Source: Arbacia lixula
Taxonomy: Eukaryota; Echinodermata; Echinoidea; Arbacioida; Arbaciidae
Direction: 5' to 3'
Length of the DNA stretch: 64,000 nt
Assembly: GCA_963669155.1 (NCBI GenBank)
Contig: OZ022595.1
Coordinates: forward strand, 16,298,312-16,362,311
The position numbers were made by a program, and so were the translations under genes. How positions within the stretch are numbered: position 1 is the stretch's first letter; each line of letters opens with the position of its first letter. Shown here in pieces: positions 1 through 12,728 of this stretch. The notes beneath the pieces are model-generated. The model had not been told where the DNA came from. It did not search any database and saw nothing but the letters and a program-made list of their open reading frames with translations.

Positions 1-1635
1 TATAAATAAATATATAAGGAATACAAGAACACTAAATGAACTGGGGGAAAGAATGTATAGTGGTAATAGTAGTAGTAGAAGAAGTAGAAGTACTTAGTAA
101 GTAGTAATGGAACTAGTAGAAATACTTGCCCTCCTTTCCTCTCTTTTGATTGAACATGCTTGTTCATAATCATTATATTTTAAAAAGTAAGTCATTGCAT
201 AAATATATAACAGATGCACCAATACTCAATCTTATCATCTACAATTGGCATAAGAAGTACAATGTATCCTCACAATACACTTTGCTGCAGACAGGATTTT
301 TAACACTTTTTTATGTCCTCTCTCGAAACAGTCCATTCAAATGTGACTGTAATAAATTGCTATTTTATTTAAACTGTACCAAGACCAATGTAAACATGTA
401 TATTCATATGATAATCAAGATTCTACTCTACATAAATATGAAGTTCATGTATTGGAATAAGCCAGCTGCATGTAAATGTACAGTACATACAATGTAAATA
501 ATATAATGAACCTACACTGTACATGTATTGACAATCAACCACATTCCCAGCTACTTGTAGCATTCTGGTGAGGGATTTTCATGGGCTTTACATGCAAATT
601 ATTGTTTTGCATTACAATTGTTTTTAAAAGTGGATGAAGTGCACAAAAAGTAAAATCACATTAACATGTAAAGTTCATTTAATTCATTCACACATGGAAT
701 ATTTATATAAGTTGATTAACAAACTATGGGTGGGTGGATGATAAAATGAATGGAGGCTTATGAAGTGATTAATGAGTCCATTAAAACTTAACAGAGATAA
801 TCACTGAGGAAGTTTGTATCAGTAGCTTAAAAGCTATCTCATCCGTCAAATCGGAAAAGGATGTACGCTTCATAGGACTGGTAGCACTTTGTTTCCATGT
901 GTTGATGATTGATATTTTTCCCTTCATTGTTAGCTTCAAAATCACAAAAGAACCAATAACAATATCTGTTATCATCACCTGTCAATCATTACCTGTAAAT
1001 TGTTTCCAGTTCCAGTGGACGATTTGGTCTTACGTTAAATTATGAGCAGATATTTATTTGATTGGCCTATTAACCACTCCTTTCTAATGGAGAAACTATG
1101 GTGTAGGCAGCTATCAAAGGTAATTTTCTTACATGATTTTAGTTGCTTTTGTTCACAATGGCATAATATGCAGGAATCAATTCGGTATCATTTTGCCACA
1201 CATCTAATTTTTTTTTCAGGATTGTTATTAGCATCGTTCCCATGACAAAAGGCATTCAACAAAAGCCACTTTTCCCCTGATAGGAAATTGAGCAATTAAA
1301 TCGGGCAAGCGAGATGTCCCGCAACCTAAATTACTACGCATCAATAATTACTCATCATCAAATGAAAATGGCAGCAAACTTTGTAGTCTAGCTGATACCG
1401 GAGATTGGTCAATGGTAGAGGTGATACTATCGAAGGTTATGCACAATGTACATGTACATGTACACAACTGTACAGTATGTACAAGTGTAATTCCCCACAT
1501 CCTGTGATCTTTCAGCCTACAATCAGCGGAACACGTGATTCTGGCAAGTTTCAAGAATGATTGAAAACACAACTGTGTGCAGAAACATTGTTTGGAAGTA
1601 ACAAAAAAGATGCATGTACCCATAGAAACATGTTT
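1..1635. other. AT-rich stretch without recognisable gene
   Basis: Begins with a short GTAGTAGAAG-type repeat (60-120). The rest is AT-rich with TACATGTACATGTACA near 1446. A minus frame at 781-978 ends TSSVIISVKF; I could neither recognise it nor find a splice partner. Confidence 0.5.
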
Positions 1636-2215
1636 CTATCAGAAACAGGATCTGGGTACATTTCCTTTAATTAATAAAATCAGGTTTTTAAACACATGTA
1701 CTCCAGACCCAATCCTAGCACATTTGAGTTGACTTATTACCTATCTATGAATGTACAAGTAGAAAGACAATTGTATAAACAGAATCTGGGTAAATTTGCT
1801 TTGATGAATGCAATCAAATTTTTAAGCAGCTACATTTCAACTCCAGACCCAATCCTAGCACATTTGAGTTCTTATTACCTATCTATGAATGTACCAATAG
1901 ACAAAGTATTTCTATAAGAAACAAGATCTGGGTAAAATTGCTTTGATAAATGCAATCAAGTTTTTAGGCAGATATACATGGGGGGTGGGGGTTGGAGGGA
2001 GAGAAGGGGGAGTAGAGAGGGCCACACTTCAACTACAGACCCAATTCTAGTACATATGAGTTGACTAATTACTTGTACCTCTCTACGAATGTAGTGCATT
2101 TGTATAAGAAACAAAATCTAGGTAAATTCACTTTGATAAATGCTATCAGGTTTCCATAAGGCCATACCTATGTATATGCATTTCAAGTCCTCACCTGATC
2201 CTTACACATTTGAGT
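1636..2215. repeat. Tandem repeat, about 145-190 base unit, 3-4 copies
   Basis: The unit includes CAGACCCAATCCTAGCACAT with TTGAGTT, ACCTATCTATGAATGTAC, AGAAACAAGATCTGGGTAAA and TTGCTTTGATAAATGCAATC. Copies start near 1702, 1842, 2034 and 2195 (partial). The short frames here are repeat products. Confidence 0.85.
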
Positions 2216-2370
2216 TGACTTTAAAATTGTGTTCTGTACAAAAGAGTTTGTTAAGTTTGATAATATTGCAAAAAAATATTTCAGCAAATTCTGCACTTGC
2301 ACACTTTAATGAATGCTAAAGGCATAATTGCATTAACAGCATCAACACAGGTTTTGGCAATCTGTCACTG

Positions 2371-2580
2371 TCTTTATTTGTACAATGCTGTTATTACAGA
2401 AATAACAAAGGGTTTTGCAGCTTTCCCAATCTTTATTTGTACAATGCTGTTATTACAGAAATAACACAGGTTTTTGCAATTTTTCCAAATCTTTATTTGT
2501 ACAATGCCGGTATTAAAGAAATACAGATCTTTGCCATTTGTCACCATCCTCATTTGTACAATGCTGGTATTAAAGAACAA
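2371..2580. repeat. Tandem repeat, about 62-75 base unit, 4 copies
   Basis: CTTTATTTGTACAATGCTGT followed by TATTACAGAAATAACA recurs at about 2371, 2430, 2491 and 2550, diverging to the right. Open frames on both strands here follow the repeat periodicity. Confidence 0.85.
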
Positions 2581-3473
2581 AGCATACACCGATGCGTTTG
2601 TAATAAAAACATCCATTATATCAACATTGATCAAGGGCTTGGGAAATTGGAAATGACACTTGCCGTGAAATCAAAATACAATATATGGGATGGGGAGAAG
2701 AGAGATACAGTATGAACTTATAGGGATACTCTTACAGCCTGATCTCATGAAATGAACACATTAAATCATACTCTTTATTATAACAATAAACAGAAAAGGA
2801 AAATAAAGCTCTTTACAGGGATGTTTTGGTATTTTTTAAAGGTTTCCCTTTTGTAAAACGGGTCAAATCGCATGCTGAGCCTTTATGTAGTGTTTAATAC
2901 TGCAATATCCTTTTCCTAAAGGTTGTCTTAGTAGTGTGTAGAGCTAGAGTAAAATGTATTTATAACACTTAATTGAGCTGGTTAACAGTTGTTTTATAAA
3001 GTACATGAACTACCGGTAAATGTTTGGTATGCTGGAACTGCACAGGTAGAAAGCAGAAAAAGAATTGAGTTCTGGAACTCTTCTAAATGCACTCATCACA
3101 ACAAAAGGAATGTACAAGTACGCCTAAAACCAGTGGAAACATTACAGAAGTGCATCACTCAAGAAAAGTTTGAGAGAATTCAAATTATTGATCAAGAGGT
3201 TTCAAAAGATTTATATGTACATGTATGTCTAAATCATCTCAAACATTTCCCAATCTGTTTCTCTTTGTGTTTTTTTTTTTCAATTTATTTCATCCCCAGG
3301 GTGATAACCTTTTTCACAGCAATCTTTCACACAATTAATGGTTTTCAATTCAGCAAATTGGGTACAATAAACTTTGGTGAAAAGTAAGCAAGATTATATA
3401 GTTCAAGGTTGGGTAGAATTATAAGCTGGTGATTTTATCCTTTGTCACAACAAATTGTAAATGTGTAATGTGG

Positions 3474-3797
3474 CATATTCTCAACTGTGGTGTAACTTGC
3501 AGTGTATAGAGTATGGTACATTTAATAAGAATGGATTTAAGAGGTATCAATGTGTGTTATCTGATTCTGTCACAAATTCACACTGGACCAGTATTTAATT
3601 CACACAATCATTAATGGTTATGTCTTTGAAATCATTATGGCGAGTGATTAAAGTCACTAACTGTTATGATTCTATGGACAAAATTATTTATTCTATTGAG
3701 AAAGTCATGAATTCTGTGATTTTGTGATGAAATGACAAATGCTGGTTCATGTTTTTGCCCCAGACAAGATATTTAGTTAAACCACAGTTGAGAATGT
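3474..3797. mobile_element. CATATTCTCAACTGTGG TIR element
   Basis: Ends CATATTCTCAACTGTGGTGT and AACCACAGTTGAGAATG are inverted repeats about 320 bases apart. The interior is AT-rich with GTGATTTTGTGATGAAAT-type repeats and no gene. Confidence 0.7.
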
Positions 3798-4119
3798 TGG
3801 CCAATGAGTTTAAAAAAAATTGTTGAGAGACAGGCAAAGTACTGCAGCTTGTTATGAGATTTTCTCTACCAGTTCATAGTTACATGAAGGTCTGATATTC
3901 CACTGAATTCAAAACTACTGGAATGCAGACAGGAATTTGGTTCTGAAGCTGTGTAGAGTTACTGATGTCATAACATTTTACCAGGAACACAAATAGAAAA
4001 ATGTGCACATGATGGAATGTTCTTTTGCTACGTTCTCAGAGCTGGACATTTGCATAATAATACATACAAAGTCTACAAACATGGTCGACCATCTACTGAA
4101 CTAGAATTCTAGCCTAATC

Positions 4120-4844
4120 CAGGGATGTGTTAGGAAAGGATATGAAACAACATTCTTTCTTTGAGCCCATGCGTGGCATTGCCGAAAAAAAATGTGGTCT
4201 CAGCATGTGCTTTTCATATGTTTTAACAATAACGAACAGGATTGCCTAGCAACGGTTTCTCAGAGAGAACAAAAGAAATGTAGAGTCTTATTTCGCTTGT
4301 CCACTTCTGTTGGATTGCATCAATACTTTTGTGAGGAAAAGAGATATCAGCGAACAAAAATAAACTGTTTTTTTATAGTAAAATATCTCAGCTGCACGCA
4401 AATTCACGCAAACTCTGTTAATGAAAATAAACAGCTTAATATAGAATTTTAATAATGATTGAATCCAACATTTCCGGAAATCTCCGGAAAGTGAAGAAAT
4501 TTGGTAATTACGTAAGTAAGAATATTATTTTATATCTCCGTTTGTTCATCATTCAACAATTATTTAGAAGAAAAACGATTGCAGGATCTTTAGAGGTGTT
4601 GCCCTTAACTTTCTTGAAAATTACAAAAAAATGTGATAAGAAACACAGCTTCGAGAAACAAAACAGGGAATTAAAGATATTGCTTTCCAAGTTGACGGCA
4701 GCAAAATGATGGTGCCACGCATGGGACTTCAAAGCATTGCAGTGATTGTGGAATGCTTTTGACATTCATTAGCACGCTTTAGTATCCACACAGATGTTTG
4801 AATACATTATGCTTGAGTTGTCCCTCCTTCCTAACACATCCCTG
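4120..4844. mobile_element. CAGGGATGTGTTAGGAA TIR element, 725 bases
   Basis: Ends CAGGGATGTGTTAGGAAAGG and CCTTCCTAACACATCCCTG, plus a second inverted pair inside (CCCATGCGTGGCA near 4168 and TGCCACGCATGGG near 4713). Two short + frames fill the middle (4192-4452, 4455-4709; 86 and 84 residues). Neither shows a known domain, but their contiguity is notable. Confidence 0.75.
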
Positions 4845-6341
4845 CCTAATCTAAGAGTGATATGAATGATTTAAAGTTATTTGGAGCAAAATTAATCTGC
4901 CCATGTATACTTTGCACCTGCTAAATGGCTTTTTACTGCTATTATACAAGACATTCAACATGAAAAAAGATAACCTTTTTTAAGCATGAGGTGATTTTTT
5001 TTTTTGTAGCAGGGTGATTCCACAGAGTTTGGACAATTTTTGTGACATGTCACAACTCCAAATCCATATCTTTTTCAAAGCAGGCAAATAAAGTCCAATA
5101 ATGGCATGAGCAAAAAAAAAATGGTGTCCCATCCAGGATTATTTCTCAGAGACCATGGCATATTACAATTTGACTTATGAAGTTTCTTGTCCATGTAAAA
5201 ACAATGTGATGTCCATGTAACGGTGGTAGATTTTTGTATGCCTGTTGAGTCAAATCCATAAACGATTTCCCATTTTAATGTCTATTACTGAGAAGAGAGC
5301 AATTTTTCATTGACAGCTCAAACTTAACCCCATCTGAATTGATCTTCATGGTGAACTGCAAAGGTTGATACCTCAGTTTCATGGACATTGCATCAAAACT
5401 TTGCCCCAAACCCCATGGAGTGACCCAGCAATAATTGTCCCCCCTCCCACCCCCCCCCCCCCCCCCCCCTGATCATTTACAGGATGGAGCATGCTGTCCT
5501 TATTATTGGGTGGGTATATGCCTCAAGTTTCTTTTGTAATTGAAGCAAAATGCCCTTTCACTAATGTTATGATCTTTGTTTTACTGTTATTCCCCATATC
5601 AATAAGATTAATTGTTCAATTTGTAAGATAACTTAAGAGGGGAGTGTTTCTTGAAATTATGATAACTCTATGCCGAGTTCTAAATCCAATAGTAAGTTAA
5701 GATTCAATTAATGGTTTAATTGAGATGTTTCATCTGTTGTGAATATGCATTTATTGATTTCATTTATTTGCATTTATTTCATCATATTCAGACATACATT
5801 TTGAGAATTAGCATGTTTGCCTAGACTAGAATTGACATGGTATCTTTCAACACGAATATGACCAAGATGGAAAGCATAGAAGAAACTTGATGCATTGATT
5901 CTACCAAAGAAAATGAGGGACTTTTATCAAACAATCTCCATTAAAATTATTAGTTATACACCAAGCCATAGAATAAGCAATATTTTAAAATGCACTCCGC
6001 CCCACATTTCAAGAAATTGTCGACATTTCCACCTGATATTTTATCAATCTTTGCAGAGTTTTCATGAGAAAGGTTATTAATTTGTCTGAAATTATGATTC
6101 GGTATCGATACACAAGATGTCACTGATATCCAAATTGGTGTCCTCTTTGAGAAACGGTTTGGAATCATTGATACTAGCATGAGTTCTCAATGAGATGTCC
6201 CTGGCATTCTAATACAGAAATGGGCCCAAATAGAGTACCAAGTGGTCTTGTCACATCCATTGTTATGTAGCTTCCTGGTTCTAAACAGCATCACTCTTGT
6301 GAAAGTGTCACTGGTCTGACATTGTTTAGAGTGCCCACTAT
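4845..6341. other. AT-rich stretch, no gene seen
   Basis: Contains a poly-C run at 5451-5469 and a reversed fragment of the CCCAGTA..GGATAGC repeat at 5478-5515. Otherwise nothing recognisable. Confidence 0.5.
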
Positions 6342-6774
6342 GGCCGTGTTTATCAACTTTTCAGAAATTTAAACGCGTTTCCAAAGGCCTTTACGAACGC
6401 GTTTCCAAACGTATTTAAAAAAATGGTGCATTTATCAACTCGATCGCCCAGGTCAAAAACCGGCCTTGCCACCGAAAACATGTGGTTTAAACGCGCTTCA
6501 AAACAGCTTTGCATTTATCTCGCTTCTTTAAACGCCTTTCTGGTTTAAACGCATTTAGGATTGTACAAATTTGCGTGTTTCAAAACAGCTTTCCAAACCC
6601 CATAATCAAAACACCTTTGCATTTATCAACTCGTTACAACGTTAAAACGTTAAAACACGTTAAAAACATGTTAAAACACGTTAAAACACGTTAAAACGTT
6701 AAAACGTGTTTTAAAAAAATCAAACGTGTTTGGAAACTTTAATTCTACCAAAAAAAAGAGTTGATAAACATGCC
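6342..6774. mobile_element. GTTTATCAAC-type MITE, copy 1
   Basis: Ends GGCCGTGTTTATCAACTTTT and AGAGTTGATAAACATGCC are inverted repeats. The interior is dense in AAACGCGTTT and GTTAAAACACG words, largely self-complementary. No coding potential. Confidence 0.85.
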
Positions 6775-7874
6775 CGATGAGAGTGTCCGCAATGATCACT
6801 TTTCTTTCTCTACCAACATAGTTTAGAACCAGTTGTCTCGACAACATGCTCATATGATGTCACACTTCGGTACTCTATACCCCAAACTTTTTGTTACTTT
6901 TCATTTGTTCCCAGTAGGATAGGTGTTTAATATTCAAAGAAAGTGAAGAGTGAAAAAAAAAAGAGAAACAGTTGTACTATATGCAACATTTTTGTGCAAG
7001 CCAGATAAAGGGCAAGTTGTGAAAATGAACTTGGTGGAAAAGAAAGACACACTTTAAACAAGTTTGTGGTGCAGTTACAAAGGTTACAATATTGTGCATG
7101 CTGTTTATGGCAAGAAACCCAAGTGTTTATGAATGGTGCAAAGGTATCAGAATTGATTAAAACCGGAAGAAGAATTTGACTAGTTTGTAAAAAAGAAAAA
7201 TCTAAATATTTTACCTTTCAAATGCTTGTGTGCTATTCAGAACAAAAAAGATCATCACAACCAGATTGAATTACATGTATCTTTACAACTCATTGTTTGA
7301 TGAATTCATGTTTGGTACTAAAATAGTACATGTACTAATGTGTGTACCCCAGAAACAAGAATTCTAATGTTAAGAAATACAAATTCAAGTATAACAGCTT
7401 GTTATCATTAAAGCACAAAACACAGGTACTGTTTAATGTATACAAGTAACTGTTTAATGAAAGGTACAGTACACACATGCAAAATGTGTGAAGTGCTTCA
7501 AACAATAAGACTTGGTTAACAAAGAAAACAGACTTGATTATTAAAATTTGGGAAATATTTTCCTGCAGAGATGCCAACATTAGTTTTTTTTAAATGGTAT
7601 TCCTAATGGTATTACACTAGGAAAACACAACACTAATGACAATTTCAATTTGTTGAAAATATTTTTCATCATGGAAAGAGAATAAATTAGCTTAAGAAAG
7701 TTGATCAAATTGTGTTTTGCTGGGGAAAATTGTATTAATTTGACCATTCATATCATAATAAATAGAACATCGTACTAGTTGACATCTCTGACATTGTAAT
7801 AGCTTGAAGGATAAACCATGGACAGATCATTCTTTTGACAAAAAACAGTCATAAATCGGCTAATGGCAATCTCA

Positions 7875-8114
7875 GCGTGCATTTATCAACTTTCTACGGT
7901 TAGAGTCAGCATCTTAAAACCTGTATGAAACAGGATTCTGTAATGTCGCATTTATAAAGAACTGTGGCTCATAAGCGTTTCAAAATTGCACATTTTCCTG
8001 TGTTTCAAAATGGAAGGCTAATCACGTAACAAAACGTGATTGCGTTTATCAATTAGTCTGAATCACGTTTGAAAACGGTGATTATAGGCTAGAACACAGT
8101 TGATAAATACACGC
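7875..8114. mobile_element. GTTTATCAAC-type MITE, copy 2
   Basis: Ends GCGTGCATTTATCAACTTTC and CAGTTGATAAATACACGC. The interior repeats CGTTTCAAAA / AAAACGTGATT words. It ends 40 bases past the donor of the exon at 8155-8796. Confidence 0.8.
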
Positions 8115-8154
8115 AAAACTTGCAAGAAACAGGTAGGAAGGGGGGCAAACTTAC

Positions 8155-8796
8155 TGTTCCAGGAGCTGGTGGTGAGGTTCCTCTGAGGCCCCATCCCCTC
8201 TGCAAAGGACAGACTCCCACCGGAGTCTGCAAACACCCTCTTCCTCTCGTGCCCCTCCGACCAGATCCGCTGTCTCTTTGCCTGGGAGGTCACCTCACCC
8301 TTACCCCCGCCGCCGCCGGCGCCATCCCCGCCCTGTGACGGGTTCGGCTCCGGGATGATGGGAAGGTTATTGACGTAGTCGGCCACGCGCTTCCACGAGC
8401 GTTGGCTGATCGGGATCTCGCGCCGCTTCTGCTCTAGGATCTGCCTCTGCTCGCTGGCAGCGTCTGGAAGCGTAGCCGTGGTTACCGGCAGGAAGACATC
8501 CGTGTCGGAGGCGTTGGATCCCCGCCGATCCTCGGGGTAGTCCGACTCGCTCGAAAGATTCGACCCGCTCATAAACGAGGACCGGGATTCGCTGTGGCAC
8601 CCGTTACGATTGGCAACCTCGCTCATTTCATCCTCGCGGGAGTGTCTTCGTCGATGCCGGTCGCCGTGCTGTGCCTCTGCTTCACCCAGGAGCCTTTCAC
8701 CATGGTATCTCTCTCGGTATCGACTGTTGGTGGGTCCGTCGCCATGGAAACCAGTGATGTCACCTGTGTTTGAGTCTGTGGTGTTTCCATTTCTCC
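8155..8796 (-). CDS. Large coding exon of an unrecognised gene
   Basis: A 642-base GC-rich open exon with acceptor CCAACAATAG after a T/C-rich tract and donor GGAACA|GTAAGTTTG. It encodes about 213 residues, mostly predicted disorder: Asn/Gly/Arg-rich (YRERYHGERLLGEAEAQHGD, HRRRHSRED), Ser-rich (SESRSSFMSGSNLSSESDYP), then a charged possible helix EQRQILEQKRREIPISQRSW and KRVADYVNNLPIIPEPNPSQ, a Gly run, and a basic KRQRIW / ERKRVFAD segment. GC content and codon choice resemble the ALS2 exons and differ sharply from its flanks. I do not recognise the family. It joins in frame to 11896-11973; the donor leaves phase 1, and the next exon is not visible to the left. Confidence 0.8.
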
Positions 8797-10064
8797 CTAT
8801 TGTTGGGAAGAAAGTTAGAAAAAGTGATCAATGGCAAGATTGTGTTATCAGGAAAGTGAATGAAATGCACACACAGAAAGCTTCAAATTTCCTGTCAGTC
8901 AAAAATAGTACATTAACAGATGCCAACCTCTGACACATACAAAAATTAATCCAAAGAGAAAAAACTGTATTTTACTACATGTAGCAAAAATTACAACAAA
9001 CAAATTTCAATAACAAAATACATCTAAAAATACTTTGTTGCAAAGGCACAAAAGTAACATTTTTAAAGAGAAAAATTAGTCAAAGACATTTCATACTCGT
9101 GCAGAAATTTTACACCAATCTACACTCTCAGAATCTCTTTGAATACTGTAACAAAAATATTCTTATTTTCAATTCAATTAAATAATATATACTCATGCAT
9201 TAATTTTCTGCATAATTAATCAGAGTTTTACTCTGTAACAAATCAGGTCCACATAATTTAAAACATAATCATATCCTGTACGCACCACATCTTCCAATCC
9301 ACCATCCCTTGGCCGGGCAGGTGCGTCATGAATTTGTAATGTCATTAAATAATAGCCTTCAACGTAGTGGTTATTAGGATTATTCTGCACCTAACTAACA
9401 GGTGAGGATATTAAAATATTCAAATTCTTCCTGTCAGCAAGACTAGTATATATGTTACCAAGAATAATAAATAATGGCTGAGAAGAAGTGGATTGCAGGG
9501 TACGATAAACAAAGGTAATATTATGTTTCAAATTAATGATGTGAATTACACACATTTCACTTTTCCGGTTTGTCAAAAAGTTACGTTATAATAACAAATT
9601 CCAAGGATCATTTCAAGAATAACAATTTCACAGGGTATGATTACATAAATGTTAACGCAAGATAACATTTCACAAAATATTCATTAAAAAAATGACATAA
9701 TTCAGCTTGACAATGTGTAAATTCCACTTTGATTCAAATACTGATTTTAGAGTTATGATCATTTAAAGGTTTGTTTCTTGTTATGCTTATTCACATGACT
9801 TCACAAGTAAGTTGATTAAATCTGATGTTTTGAAATGTCATTATGTACTGAAATACATGTATTCCTTTTTCTGAGCAAAACAAGTTTTTTTTTTATGAAC
9901 GGATGATAAATGATTAAATTCAATTCAAGCCAGATGTTTGTTTTTTTAACACGTACAGTGGTGGTGTACTAATACCCCATGCATGCTCACAACCATTTAT
10001 CCGATACAATATCCACATATTGGTATTGATCTTGTACTCTCAGCTGGTTTCTATGTGTGACTTT
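8797..10064. other. Intron of the unrecognised gene, AT-rich
   Basis: Intron between the exons at 8155-8796 and 11896-11973 begins here. No repeat stands out before the TIR element at 10065. Confidence 0.5.
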
Positions 10065-10523
10065 AGCCCCATTCATATACCATAATCATAATACCGCTAT
10101 ATTACCGACGGCTGCACATCAGCAAAAAAGTTTCCGGTGAGGCTCGAAAAACACTGTTCATATGCACCGAAAAAGCAGACTCTCCCTATACCTCAAGCTA
10201 GTGCAAACATGCAATGGTGACACGTTCAGCAAGCATTGCGATTAGCGAATCGCATGCCAGAGTGTGATACACAAGCTGGAACGTTTACAGCTATTTTGCG
10301 GATGCAGCTTATAAGATTTACTTACCGCAATATTACAGTATTTTTCCTGGATCTCAAGCCAAAAAATAACAGCAAAATAGCCAGAAAAAAAGAGGGAGCA
10401 AATTCTGTTTTATCTGAGTGACTCCTGTTCATATACATCTATGCAGCTGTCTGTAATGCATCAGAAAAATTGCCTCAAATGTCGTGCTCATTTTGCAGAT
10501 AGGTGACATATATGAACAGGGTT
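10065..10523. mobile_element. AGCCCCATTCATATA TIR element, copy 1
   Basis: Ends AGCCCCATTCATATACCATA and TATATGAACAGGGTT. It contains internal ATACCGCTAT and GTTCATATGCACC words. Related sequence occurs at 12033 and 46315-46594. Confidence 0.8.
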
Positions 10524-10760
10524 CTTGTGAATTTAGTTTCAGATGGCTGCAAAACACATGTTTCACTCCATCCTTTGTACATGTACATTAAATACCTGTG
10601 GGTTTTTACCATCTGCTACAGGTGGATTACACCACCTGGGAAGTTGAACAAATAGTGAGAGATAGCCTATTTCCAAGGCTGTCGGACATTTCATATCCAA
10701 TCTCTGACATGTCTACAGTCTGGTCTGGTGCCAGCAAGACTAATCAGCTTTTCTTCCTGT

Positions 10761-11059
10761 GGGTTGTTTCACCGAGATGTTTGTAAGCTAACAGACGACT
10801 TAACGCTAAATCATTTTCCTCAATTTGTTCTTGTAATTTCCAATAATCCTAATCAACTTTGACAAAATTACTCATAAACTTTGTATACAGATGCTTGTTG
10901 GCAACAAGAATTTCAATTTACATGTACAAAGATCAGATTTCAACTTGAGCTGATGGGAATAAAAACCATTGAGAATCTGATTTCGTACAAGAACAGGTCA
11001 CCAGTCATGAGTAAAGTTATTCTCAGCTTACATGTACAAACAGCTTGGTGAAACAACCC
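10761..11059. mobile_element. GGGTTGTTTCACC TIR element
   Basis: Starts GGGTTGTTTCACCGAGATGT and ends CAGCTTGGTGAAACAACCC. Inside the right TIR is a TACATGTACAAA word matching TTTGTAAGCT on the left. A C run follows directly at 11057-11074. Confidence 0.7.
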
Positions 11060-11089
11060 CCCCCCCCCCCCCCCAGGTCTGTATCAGGG

Positions 11090-11212
11090 TTCTCACATAT
11101 CAGAAGAGCTACAGAACAAAAAGAGACTGATTAGTCTACTGCAGCCAGACCTCTTTATGATCAACTTCAGATTTGAAATGTTCAACTGCCTGAGAGCAAG
11201 GCTAGGTGGTAG
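11090..11212. mobile_element. TAGCCTGGCT-family fragment, reversed
   Basis: Contains GATTAGTCTACTGCAGCCAG, the complement of the family signature, and ends GAGAGCAAGGCTAGG. Similar reversed remnants are at about 37080-37238. Confidence 0.5.
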
Positions 11213-11895
11213 ACAGTTTTGGAATGAATCTCAATGCTCACATGAAAGAATATAATTTGGATTTTGAAGTTACAGGGTATGCTCACCCTGAAATTAAGTT
11301 GGTTTTACTCAAAGCGAAAACATGAAAGCAACAAGTTAGTGAAGGTTTGGCAAAAAAAAGGATAAAAAGTTGCGAATTTGTGAATTCTTCATTTTGTGAC
11401 AGTATACTATTTCTTTTGTGGAAATAAACCATTTTCTCTAAAGGATATTAACATTTTTCTTGGGCATTCATTAAAACTTCATTAAAAAAGTCATAACTTT
11501 CTTATCCTTTGACAGATTTTTGTCAAACCTTCACTACTATGTTCCTCTCATTTTCGACTATTATCAACACCAGTAGACAATTTTCATTCATATGCACATT
11601 TTATGCATTCCTTCCAAACAATACGTTACTAATGGAAACCCAAATCTTGTCAGAGGTTCACATTTTATGCACGTCTTCCAAACAATTCGTTACTAATGGA
11701 AACCCAAATCTTGTCAGAGGTTCATCTGACTAGCAACAATTAATATATTCAAAGTGCATTCCACCCATTGAATCTGATGGACTAGATACAGGTGAATGCA
11801 ATAAAGCATTACTACACATTTAGAGGGAAAGTTGTGAATACATTATAAAAATGGTATATCTGACTTCAGGGTGACCTGTCCCTTTAAGTACTTAC

Positions 11896-11973
11896 CACGG
11901 ACCTGCCATGCTTCCATCTCGCCCACTGACTCTATTCCATGGGTGTCACCACCGCCACATGCACCAGCCAAGC
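11896..11973 (-). CDS. Small upstream coding exon of the same unrecognised gene
   Basis: A 78-base exon between acceptor TTTCTGCAG and donor GTCCGTG|GTAAGT. In the frame that fits the 8155-8796 exon it reads LAGACGGGDTHGIESVGEME and AWQVR, then a Gly codon split across the intron. The phases match exactly. An internal in-frame ATG (GAGATGG, purine at -3 and G at +4) could be the translation start if upstream exons are non-coding. Family unknown. Confidence 0.6.
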
Positions 11974-12032
11974 CTGCAGAAAGAATCCAAGACAAATCCA
12001 ATCAGAGAAAAAGGTTGTGATCATGTTCTGTC

Positions 12033-12256
12033 TAGCCCCGTTCATATACCATATACCGCTATTTTTACTGATGCACGTCGGTAAGCAAGTTCCCAGCAAG
12101 CCACAAAAGCACCGTTCATATACACCCCAAAAGCTGTAATGTTGCGGTGTTTTGGACAGCTGGACTCTCTCCAAACTGTTGGTAACATGTTCCACTCAGC
12201 CATACGAAAGGTGAGATTAGCGACCCATATGCCAGAGCGCGATGCACAAGGTGCAC
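12033..12256. mobile_element. AGCCCCGTTCATATA element, copy 2, right end missing
   Basis: Begins AGCCCCGTTCATATACCATA and follows copy 1 through GCCAGAGCGCGATGCACAAG, after which similarity ends; the right TIR is absent. The overlapping open frames on both strands here are products of this repeat and not genes. Confidence 0.7.
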
Positions 12257-12728
12257 AAGATGGTACCTTATCAAGATTCCTTGATGAACTCATCAGAAAG
12301 AAATTTCTTTATCAACATGAAACTTGAAACAAAATACAGAGCATTTCATTACATAAATTAACATACCCGTATGCTTTCTACATATACATACCATGTTTCA
12401 TGTGTAAGAAAAAAATACCAACAATTCTTCAAATGTGCGTTCTCTCCTGAGAAATGTAAAGCTAAATGAAAGAATCTCCCTTGATGTGGGATGTGTGATG
12501 GGATTTATGGATCAACAACAAGATGCACCAACAGTCATCAACTCTGTGTCTGTTTTCCAAAAATATGGCGATTTTTGCCATGAAATGGGAGAAAATGTTG
12601 AGCAGCTCAGCTGTGGCTTCATTACAGACACACACCTTGTAAACATGATATGTGCTCATTAGAGTCAACTCTTTTTATGAACTACACATATGCTAGCCTC
12701 AGGCCCAGGCAGTAGGTCATTTTCAAAT

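Noticed and set aside
781-978. 65-residue minus-strand frame (ends TSSVIISVKF) as a possible terminal exon of the left gene
   Set aside because: No recognisable domain, and no acceptor/phase link to the exon at 8155 could be shown over the 7-kb gap.
8120-8600. Frames on the + strand and a second minus frame over the 8.1-8.8 kb exon
   Set aside because: They are GC-driven shadows of the minus-strand exon, which has good splice sites and joins in phase to 11896-11973.
11932-12327. Overlapping frames on both strands near 12 kb
   Set aside because: They lie over a TIR element related to 10065 and 46315. The real exon at 11896-11973 uses a different frame.
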